A stretch of DNA of 7,016 bases from an uncultured bacterium (GTDB lineage Bacteria; Verrucomicrobiota; Lentisphaeria; Oligosphaerales; Oligosphaeraceae): positions 1 to 7,016 of the forward strand of contig CACZQQ010000190.1 in the NCBI GenBank assembly GCA_902783355.1, in the 5' to 3' direction. Below the pieces are notes generated by a model that was not told where the DNA came from, did not search any database, and saw only the letters and a list, made by a program, of their open reading frames with translations. Below are positions 1-5,340 of this stretch, one piece after another (within the stretch, counting starts at the first letter, position 1; every line of letters starts with the position of its first letter). The position numbers and the translations under genes were made by a program.

Positions 1-1829
1 GCCAGCTGCGCGCGGAGTCCCTCGATGACGATGCGGTCGCCCTGCTCCGCAGCCTCGTAAACGCCTGCATTGTCGTAGTTCAGGGGGACGATGCCGAAAT
101 TGACCAGGTTGGCGGCGTGGATGCGCTCGATGGCGCGCGCGATGACGGCACGGACGCCCAGCCACATGGGGCAGATGGCGGCGTGCTCGCGGCTGGAGCC
201 CTGGCCGTAGGAATCGCCTGCCAGGATGACGGCCGCCTTGCCGGCGTCCCTCAGCGCGATGCAGCGTTCGGCGAAGGTCGGCTGGCCGGGCTGGTTGAAG
301 CAGTCGAAGACGACCTGCGCGTAGCGCGGGATGTTGCTGCGGAACTTGAGGTTGGCGCCCGCCGGCATGATGTGGTCCGTGGTGATGCGGTCGCCCACCT
401 TGATGACGATCTGTCCGTCAAGGGTGTCGGGGACGGGCGTCGCATGGGGCGGTTCGCCGATGGTCTCCTTGCGGACGATTTCGACGGGCGTCCCCTCTTC
501 GGGCGGCAGCAGCACCATGCTGTCGTCCACGAGGAACTTTTCGGGCATCCGCCAGAGGGGTTCAGCGAGGCCGAAGCGCTTTGCGGCCTCGCGCGGGTCG
601 CAGAGGGCGCCCGTGAGGGCGGTCGCGGCGGCGGTGGCAGGACTGACCAGATAGCACTGGTCGTTCTTTGTGCCGGTGCGGTTCAAGAAGTTGCGGTTGA
701 ATGTGCGGACGCTGACCGTGCCGGAGGCGGGGCTGAAGCCCATGCCGATGCAAGGGCCGCACGCGCTCTCCAGAATACGGCAGCCAGCCGCGATGAGCTT
801 CGAAAGCGAGCCGTCCTGCGCCAACATCATGAGGACCTGTTTGCTGCCGGGGGCGATGCCGACGGAGACGTCGGGGGAGACATGGCGCCCGTCGAGCATG
901 GCGGCGACGAGGCGCAGGTCCTTGAGGGAGCTGTTGGTGCAGGAGCCGATGAGGACCTGTGAGACCTTCAGGCCGGCGCAGTCGGCGACCGTCTTGACGT
1001 TGGCGGGGTTCGAGGGGCAGGCCGCCAGCGGCACGAGCGCGCCCAGGTCGATGTCGATGACGCGGTCGTAGACGGCGCTCTCGTCGGCGGCCAGCGGCCG
1101 CCATGCGTCGCCGCGTCCTTCGGCGCAGAGGAACTCGCGCGTCGCCTCGTCGGAGGGGAAGACGGAGGAGGTCACGCCCAGTTCCGCGCCCATGTTGGTG
1201 ATGGTGGCGCGCTCGGGCACGCTCAAGGTCTTGACGCCGTCGCCGAAGTACTCCACCGCGGTGCCGACATTGCCCTTGCTCGACAGGATTTCCAGCACCT
1301 TGAGGATGACGTCCTTGGCGCCGACCCAGGGGGAGAGGCGGCCGGAGAGGCGGATGCCGATGCATTTCGGGCAGGTCAGCTTGAAGGGGATTCCCGCCAT
1401 GGCGCGCGCCACGTCGAGGCCGCCGGCGCCGATGGCGAGCATGCCGATGCCGCCGCCCGTGGGCGTGTGCGAATCGGAGCCGAGCAGCGTCTTGCCGGGC
1501 ACGCCGAAGCGCTCCAGATGGACCTGGTGGCAGATGCCGTTGCCGGCGCGGGAGTAGCGGACGCCCTTCGCGGCGCAGATGCTCTGCAGGTAGAGATGGT
1601 CGTTGGCGTTCTCAGGCCCCATCTGGTTGGTGTTGTGGTCCACATATTGGATGGAGAGTTCGGTCTTGACGCGCGGGACGCCCATGGCCTCCAGCTCCAG
1701 GAAGGCCATCGTGCCAGTGGCGTCCTGGCAGAGGGTCTGGTCGATCTTGATCTGGATTTCAGTGCCGGCGACGAGTTCCCCCGCCACAAGGTGTTCCTTG
1801 AGGATCTTCTGTATGAGCGTCAGTGCCAT
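1..1829 (-). CDS. acn: Aconitate hydratase, single-chain 'putative aconitase' (Aquifex-type) subfamily, C-terminus cut by window edge
   Basis: This gene encodes a [4Fe-4S] aconitase that interconverts citrate and isocitrate through cis-aconitate in the cytoplasm (TCA cycle, or the oxidative branch to 2-oxoglutarate in anaerobes). There are 609 complete codons before the left edge. The subfamily is usually about 640-660 residues, so only a short C-terminal tail is missing. Seen in the translation: an N-terminal DQTLCQDATGTMAF stretch, the active-site GSDSHTPTGGG loop with D119 and H121, cluster ligands C297 (GSCTNSS) and C357/C360 (ACGPCIG), a TTDHI stretch opening the swivel domain, and GDSYGQGSSREHA at about residues 538-550, which carries the substrate-binding Arg. 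The start at 1829 fits the family N-terminus (MALTLIQKIL). Two AGGA motifs lie 9 and 4 bases upstream. It is the last gene seen in the minus-strand series. An unusual C153-P-K-C156 pair is present. A fused LeuC/LeuD-like or homoaconitase specificity cannot be fully excluded, but sequence match to this aconitase subfamily is strong. Confidence 0.94.
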   Translation of the reverse strand, partial: MALTLIQKILKEHLVAGELVAGTEIQIKIDQTLCQDATGTMAFLELEAMGVPRVKTELSIQYVDHNTNQMGPENANDHLYLQSICAAKGVRYSRAGNGICHQVHLERFGVPGKTLLGSDSHTPTGGGIGMLAIGAGGLDVARAMAGIPFKLTCPKCIGIRLSGRLSPWVGAKDVILKVLEILSSKGNVGTAVEYFGDGVKTLSVPERATITNMGAELGVTSSVFPSDEATREFLCAEGRGDAWRPLAADESAVYDRVIDIDLGALVPLAACPSNPANVKTVADCAGLKVSQVLIGSCTNSSLKDLRLVAAMLDGRHVSPDVSVGIAPGSKQVLMMLAQDGSLSKLIAAGCRILESACGPCIGMGFSPASGTVSVRTFNRNFLNRTGTKNDQCYLVSPATAAATALTGALCDPREAAKRFGLAEPLWRMPEKFLVDDSMVLLPPEEGTPVEIVRKETIGEPPHATPVPDTLDGQIVIKVGDRITTDHIMPAGANLKFRSNIPRYAQVVFDCFNQPGQPTFAERCIALRDAGKAAVILAGDSYGQGSSREHAAICPMWLGVRAVIARAIERIHAANLVNFGIVPLNYDNAGVYEAAEQGDRIVIEGLRAQL

Positions 1830-1868
1830 TTTATCCTATCCTATTTATTTTCAGTTAGTTATGCAATT
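1830..1868 (-). promoter_or_regulatory. A+T-rich spacer with tandem AGGAT ribosome-binding site and possible weak promoter for aconitase
   Basis: The 39 bases between the exporter stop and the aconitase start are strikingly A+T-rich within a G+C-rich region. Read on the minus strand, they end in a tandem AGGATAGGATAAA directly before ATG. This offers two AGGA Shine-Dalgarno cores, at 9 and 4 bases from the start. A TTGCAT, a 17-base spacer and TAGGAT resemble a weak sigma-70 promoter (3/6 and 4/6 matches). However, that promoter would initiate almost at the ATG and compete with the ribosome-binding-site reading. The ribosome-binding function is the more likely one. No terminator hairpin is visible after the exporter gene, so read-through from upstream is plausible. 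Confidence 0.4.
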
Positions 1869-3227
1869 CTACCCGACGATCCTGCCCTTCCAGCGGCCGC
1901 CGCGCAGGCGGGCGAACCAGAAGAGGGGGAGGATCATGACGTAGAAGGTGACGAAGCTCCAGACGAGGCAGGCGTTGGAGAAGCCCGCCGCCATGAGGCC
2001 GACGAGGGCCAGGATGCAGCAGACGCTGGCGGAGGCCATGACCTTGAAGTAGAAGGCGGTGTCGCCCACGGCGTTCAAGGCGGAGCAGAGGGAGACGTTC
2101 AGCGAGTCCATCGTGCAGTAGAGCGCGACGAAGCGGATGAAGACGTGCACAAGCGCCACCACGCGCGCGCCGTCCTCAAGCCCCTCCTTCACGAAGATGC
2201 CCGTGTAGAAGCCGGGGAAGAGGACGTAGGTCGAGGCGGCCAGCATCATCCACGCGAAGCAGAGGACGGCGCCGTGGCCCGTGTAGCGCATGGCCTCCGC
2301 GTCGTCGCCGCGCCCGTGGCACTGGCCGACCAGCGTGCCGATGGCGTGCCCTATGCCGAAGACAGGCATGAGGGCGATGGAGTTCATGCGGAAGCAGATG
2401 GTGGTCGCCGCCAGCTCCGCCGTGCCGACATGCCCCATGAGCATCACGAAGAAGGTCCACATGAGGGCGTCGGCGACGTAGGAGGCGCCGCTGGGCAGCC
2501 CGAAGGCGCAGAGGCGCCGGATGAGGCCGATGTCGACCCGCCAGGCCCTCAGCGTGGCGTAGGCGCGTCGGTTGCGGCGCGTCAGCATCATGGCGATCAG
2601 GACGGCGCAGGTCACCACGGAGCCGCCGACGGTGGCCAGCGCAGCGCCGCCGATGCCCCATTCAGGGAAGCCGAACTTGCCGAAGATGAGGAGGTAGTCG
2701 CCGACGATGTTGAAGAGCTGTCCGGCGACCTGAGCCAGCATGAGGCGCATGTTGTCGCCGCGCCCCGAGAAGAAGCCCGTGAGGGCGCACTGCGTCAGGA
2801 AGAAGACGGCGCCGCCGAGACTGATGCGCAGGTAGGTGGCCTCCTTGGCGACGAGGGCGGCCTCGTGGCCGAAGGCGTGGAAGATGGGACCGCTGAAGAG
2901 GCTGATCGTGACGGTGACGAGGCCGCCGATGAGCGCGAGGTAGACTCCCTGCCAGACGGCCGCCCCGATGCGCTCCATCTTCCCCGCGCCGTAGAGGTTG
3001 GAGACCATCTGGCTTGTGTAGGAGACGGTTCCGCAGATGGCGGCGATGCAGAGCCAGGCGAACATGCCGCCGCTGCCGGCGGCCGCCAGTTCCATGGGGG
3101 AGTGGCGCGCCAGGAAGACGCCGTCCACGAACTGCATGATGGTCACGCCGGCGTTCGCGAGGATCAGCGGCACGGCCAGACGGACCGTCTCGACGTACTT
3201 GGATTTCTGGCAGAACATCTCGCGCAT
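1869..3227 (-). CDS. MATE-family multidrug/toxin efflux transporter
   Basis: This is an inner-membrane cation-coupled exporter of the MATE family (NorM/DinF type). The 452 residues match the usual 440-480. The hydrophobic profile fits about twelve membrane helices in two six-helix halves, roughly at 17-40, 52-72, 92-114, 131-155, 163-183, 191-215, 240-264, 276-300, 318-342, 357-381, 394-416 and 421-440. Family signatures are visible: VDGVFLARHS after helix 1, SQMVSNLYGAGK (72-83) in the first half, and its counterpart GQCHGRGDDAEA (301-312) in the second. A cytoplasmic basic loop (TRRNRRAY, about 216-223) separates the halves. The start at 3227 has a good GGGAG Shine-Dalgarno (3235-3239, 7-base spacer) and lies 15 bases after the ketosynthase stop, which suggests co-transcription and translational coupling. 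An in-frame ATG three codons later is a less well-supported alternative. The substrate cannot be read from sequence. Its neighbour makes export of a ketosynthase-derived product possible, but this is inference only. Confidence 0.92.
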   Translation of the reverse strand: MREMFCQKSKYVETVRLAVPLILANAGVTIMQFVDGVFLARHSPMELAAAGSGGMFAWLCIAAICGTVSYTSQMVSNLYGAGKMERIGAAVWQGVYLALIGGLVTVTISLFSGPIFHAFGHEAALVAKEATYLRISLGGAVFFLTQCALTGFFSGRGDNMRLMLAQVAGQLFNIVGDYLLIFGKFGFPEWGIGGAALATVGGSVVTCAVLIAMMLTRRNRRAYATLRAWRVDIGLIRRLCAFGLPSGASYVADALMWTFFVMLMGHVGTAELAATTICFRMNSIALMPVFGIGHAIGTLVGQCHGRGDDAEAMRYTGHGAVLCFAWMMLAASTYVLFPGFYTGIFVKEGLEDGARVVALVHVFIRFVALYCTMDSLNVSLCSALNAVGDTAFYFKVMASASVCCILALVGLMAAGFSNACLVWSFVTFYVMILPLFWFARLRGGRWKGRIVG

Positions 3228-3234
3228 GCGCCTG

Positions 3235-3239
3235 CTCCC
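3235..3239 (-). promoter_or_regulatory. Shine-Dalgarno sequence of the MATE exporter
   Basis: Read on the minus strand this is GGGAG, with 7 bases to the ATG at 3227. It begins 3 bases after the upstream TAG. It is the clearest ribosome-binding site in the window. It fixes the exporter start and indicates that ribosomes finishing the ketosynthase could re-initiate here. Confidence 0.65.
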
Positions 3240-3242
3240 GTC

Positions 3243-4298
3243 CTACCAGAGGATGTCCATTCCGGCGGCGTTGATGCCGCTGCCGATGCCAAGCATGGCG
3301 AGGCTCATGCCCGCCTTGAGGGCGCCGCGCTCCGCCGCCAGCGAGACCGTCAGGGGCAGCGAGGCGGAGCCGCAGTTGCCGAATTCGGGGAAGGTGGGGA
3401 AGTCGAGCTCGACGGGAAGCCCAAGCGCCTGGAAGAGGCCGTCGCGATGGACCTTGCCGACCTGGTGGCCGCAGACGATGTCGGGCCGCGAGGCGCCCTG
3501 CCCCCAGCCGGTCTCCTCGCAGAGGCGCCGCCACATGCGCTGCGCGACCGCGATGCCCTGCACCATCAGCTCGTGGGAGTCGGTCTTCATGACGGGGCGG
3601 CTGCCGTCCGTCATGGCGCCGCCGGATTCGCCTTGGCAGAGGACGCTGGCGCGGCAGTCGGAGGCGGTCACGGCGTGGCGAAGCAGATGGCGTCCCGCGC
3701 CGAAGTGGCCGAGGCGGCCGAGGATGACGGCGGCGGCGGCGCTTCCGATGGTCAGCGAGGCGAACTGGTCCTTGATGCTCTGGCGCGTCTGCGACAGGTC
3801 GCCGTTGAGGCGTTCGATGGTGTTGGCGACCAACGGCCAGCCGTTCTCGCCCGTGACGGCGATGCCGCACTCCAGCTGCCCCGCCTCGATCTGCTGCGCG
3901 AGCGCCACCATGCCCGTGGCCACGCCCAGGCAGGCATTCGAAATGTCGTAGTTCACGATCTCCTGGCCTGGAAGCAGCTTTGCGGCGACGGCGGCGGCGG
4001 TGGCCGGCTCCGTGAAATCATGCGAGACGCCGCAGAAAATGAGCTGCCGGATGGCCGCGCGGGAGATTCCGGCCTGCGCGATGGCGGCCTTGCCCGCGAG
4101 GACGGCGCCGTCGCTGGGCAGCGTCCCCTGCCACCAGAGGCGCCGTTCGCGGATGCCGGTCATCAGTTCAAGGCGGCCCTCCGGCAGATGCAGCCGCTCA
4201 TAGAGCGGGCGGAGCGCCTCCTCCACCTGCGCGGAGGTCATCGCCACGGGCGGCGCCACATGGCTGACGGCCAGGATTTCAACGTTCTCGAAGCGCAT
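3243..4298 (-). CDS. OleA-type thiolase-fold beta-ketoacyl synthase (FabH/KAS III superfamily)
   Basis: This 351-residue thiolase-fold enzyme has a catalytic triad recognisable as C123 (SNACLGV), H278 (CGHQVGK) and N308 (FGNCGSASLP). The C-terminal GIGSGINAAGMDILW is also typical of the superfamily. It resembles OleA more than FabH. The N-terminus (RFENVEILAVSHV..P) and the GIRERRLWW region align by eye with OleA as remembered. E97 in TEPATA sits exactly 26 residues before the catalytic Cys, the spacing of Glu117 and Cys143 in Xanthomonas campestris OleA. OleA performs non-decarboxylative head-to-head Claisen condensation of two fatty acyl-CoAs to a 2-alkyl-3-ketoacid, the first step to long-chain olefins or beta-lactones. 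The start at 4298 is chosen over an in-frame ATG at 4361, because the latter adds 21 basic, non-homologous residues that overlap pyrD. The chosen ATG is 8 bases after the pyrD stop and has only a weak GGA ribosome-binding site. Genes for OleB, OleC and OleD are absent from the window. A FabH-like or other starter-unit ketosynthase role remains possible. Confidence 0.85.
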   Translation of the reverse strand: MRFENVEILAVSHVAPPVAMTSAQVEEALRPLYERLHLPEGRLELMTGIRERRLWWQGTLPSDGAVLAGKAAIAQAGISRAAIRQLIFCGVSHDFTEPATAAAVAAKLLPGQEIVNYDISNACLGVATGMVALAQQIEAGQLECGIAVTGENGWPLVANTIERLNGDLSQTRQSIKDQFASLTIGSAAAAVILGRLGHFGAGRHLLRHAVTASDCRASVLCQGESGGAMTDGSRPVMKTDSHELMVQGIAVAQRMWRRLCEETGWGQGASRPDIVCGHQVGKVHRDGLFQALGLPVELDFPTFPEFGNCGSASLPLTVSLAAERGALKAGMSLAMLGIGSGINAAGMDILW

Positions 4299-4306
4299 GG
4301 CGTCCG

Positions 4307-5224
4307 TCACACAATGCCCGTGATTTCGGCGAGGGAGGCGACGCCGTGCGCGTCCATCCACGCGGCCATCTGGCGCGGGATTTCCACGAGGCAGCGCGGG
4401 TTGGCAAAGATGGCGGTGCCCACGCCCACGGCGGTGGCGCCCGCCATGATGAACTCGATGGCGTCCTCGGCGCTGCGGACGCCGCCCATGCCGATGAGCG
4501 GCACCTCCGGCACGGCGCGGTGCACCTCGTGGACCATGCGGACGGCGATGGGCTTGATGCCGGGGCCCGAGTAGCCGCCCGTGAAATTGGCGATGCGGCT
4601 GCGGCGCCGCTCGATGTCGATGGAAAGCCCCGTGAAGGTGTTGACGAGGGAGAGCATGTCGCTGCCCGCGTCCCGCGCGGCCACCGCGAAGTCGGCGATG
4701 CGCGTCACGTTGGGGGAGAGCTTGGTGACCAGCGGCAGCGTGGTCTTGCGGCGGACGGTGCGGACGACCTCGGCCGCCTTGGCGGGATCCGTCCCGAAGG
4801 CGATGCCGCCGGCGTGGACGTTGGGACAGGAGATGTTGATTTCGAGGGCGGCGATGCCCTTTTTCTCGGCCTCCAGCCGCGCGGCGACCTCGCCGTACTC
4901 CTCGATGGAGGTGCCCCAGATGTTGACGATGACCGGACAGGGCAGCGTCCGCAGGAAAGGCAGGTAGTGGGCGTTGGCGATGAACTTGTCGATGCCTGGG
5001 TTCTGGAGGCCGATGGCGTTGAGCATGCCGCCGAAGACCTCCGCCGTCCGCGGCATGGGATTGCCGTCGGAGGGGCGCGGCGAGACGCCCTTGACCGTGA
5101 TGGCCCCGATCTCCTCGAAGGGGACCAGGCCGGCGTACTCTTCGCCGTAGCCGAAGGTGCCGGAGGCCGCCACGATCGGATTGCGCAGGGAAAAGCCCTT
5201 CAATTTTACACTCAGGTCTGCCAT
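4307..5224 (-). CDS. pyrD: Dihydroorotate dehydrogenase, class 1B catalytic subunit (PyrDB)
   Basis: This gene encodes the cytosolic FMN enzyme that oxidises dihydroorotate to orotate in de novo pyrimidine synthesis. The full 305-residue length fits class 1B (about 300-312). Seen in the translation: the N-terminal NPIVAASGTFGYGEEY, K45 in VKGVS, the class 1B stretch GNPMPRTAEVFGGMLNAIGLQNPG (about 54-77), the NISCPNV motif with catalytic base C133 (class 1; class 2 has Ser), K168 in TKLSPN, VNTFTG near 194-199, and the phosphate-binding GMGGVRS (245-251) and VGVGTAIF (266-273). Class 1B enzymes normally pair with PyrK, an FAD/[2Fe-2S] electron-transfer subunit usually encoded next door. No pyrK is visible on either side here. 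It is the first gene of the minus-strand series, 8 bases before the ketosynthase. There is no Shine-Dalgarno at normal spacing. The start is fixed by the family N-terminus and the lack of upstream in-frame starts. The leader holds inverted repeats described separately. Confidence 0.95.
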   Translation of the reverse strand: MADLSVKLKGFSLRNPIVAASGTFGYGEEYAGLVPFEEIGAITVKGVSPRPSDGNPMPRTAEVFGGMLNAIGLQNPGIDKFIANAHYLPFLRTLPCPVIVNIWGTSIEEYGEVAARLEAEKKGIAALEINISCPNVHAGGIAFGTDPAKAAEVVRTVRRKTTLPLVTKLSPNVTRIADFAVAARDAGSDMLSLVNTFTGLSIDIERRRSRIANFTGGYSGPGIKPIAVRMVHEVHRAVPEVPLIGMGGVRSAEDAIEFIMAGATAVGVGTAIFANPRCLVEIPRQMAAWMDAHGVASLAEITGIV

Positions 5225-5226
5225 GT

Positions 5227-5250
5227 CGCGTACTTTAACGCGCGTACGCG
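5227..5250 (-). promoter_or_regulatory. Inverted repeat/hairpin immediately upstream of the pyrD start
   Basis: CGCGTAC at 5227-5233 is perfectly complementary to GTACGCG at 5244-5250, with a 10-base loop. Transcribed toward pyrD, this forms a 7-base-pair, G+C-rich hairpin ending two bases before the AUG. The 5241-5250 half is itself a perfect 10-base palindrome (CGCGTACGCG), so a dimeric protein operator is an alternative reading. There is no Shine-Dalgarno between the hairpin and the start codon. Function is inferred from position only. Confidence 0.5.
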
Positions 5251-5271
5251 GGTTTTCCTGCGAACAAACCC
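5250..5271 (-). promoter_or_regulatory. Second inverted repeat in the pyrD leader, with AGGA in its loop
   Basis: GGGTTT at 5250-5255 pairs with AAACCC at 5266-5271 around a 10-base loop. It abuts the start-proximal hairpin and shares base 5250 with it, so both cannot use that base at once. On the pyrD-sense strand the loop reads GTTCGCAGGA, and its AGGA (5256-5259) is the only Shine-Dalgarno-like motif in the leader, 31 bases from the ATG. The stem is weaker than the neighbouring hairpin and could be coincidental. Confidence 0.3.
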
Positions 5272-5273
5272 AC

Positions 5274-5309
5274 TTGTGCCCCCCGTTTCCGCGATTAAAT
5301 TATGTAAAA
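5274..5309. promoter_or_regulatory. Likely divergent promoter region between pyrD and the methyltransferase/reductase gene
   Basis: The 116-base divergent gap must hold promoters for both directions. Its centre (5294-5309) is the only A+T-rich patch. On the plus strand, TTGTGC (5274-5279) with a 16-base spacer and TAAATT (5296-5301) are weak -35/-10 candidates. On the minus strand, CATAAT (5299-5304) matches 5 of 6 bases of the -10 consensus but has no good -35. The assignments are tentative. The gap is too short for a SAM riboswitch, and I see no such structure. Confidence 0.35.
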
Positions 5310-5340
5310 GCCGAAAAACACCCTATTTCCTTTCCATGTC

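Larger units (their letters stand above)
1..5224 (-). other. Probable minus-strand transcription unit: pyrD, OleA-type ketosynthase, MATE exporter, possibly aconitase
   Basis: All four genes share a strand, with gaps of 8, 15 and 39 bases and no visible intrinsic terminator between them. The first three are tight enough for translational coupling. Aconitase may be co-transcribed or may use a promoter in its A+T-rich upstream spacer. Only the start of the unit (the divergent gap) lies inside the window. Its end is off the left edge. Confidence 0.55.

Noticed and set aside
3720..4005. GGC/GCG triplet runs resembling microsatellites (around 3728-3742 and 3983-4002).
   Set aside because: They encode short Ala runs at positions where the ketosynthase family tolerates small residues. 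They are high-G+C codon use, not a repeat element.
4299..4361. A 21-residue N-terminal extension of the ketosynthase from an ATG at 4361.
   Set aside because: The added residues are Arg-rich and unlike any OleA/FabH N-terminus, and they overlap pyrD by 55 bases. The ATG at 4298 begins exactly where family similarity starts.
1467..4574. A 3.1-kb open reading frame on the plus strand, antisense to aconitase, the exporter, the ketosynthase and pyrD.
   Set aside because: It crosses four well-supported minus-strand genes and their gaps. Its product is rich in Asp, Glu, His, Gly and Ala with no recognisable domain, as expected for the complement of G+C-rich codons.
5225..5340. A SAM riboswitch or other metabolite riboswitch upstream of the methionine-related gene.
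   Set aside because: The gap is only 116 bases and is shared with a divergent gene. No S-box-like junction or intrinsic terminator can be seen.
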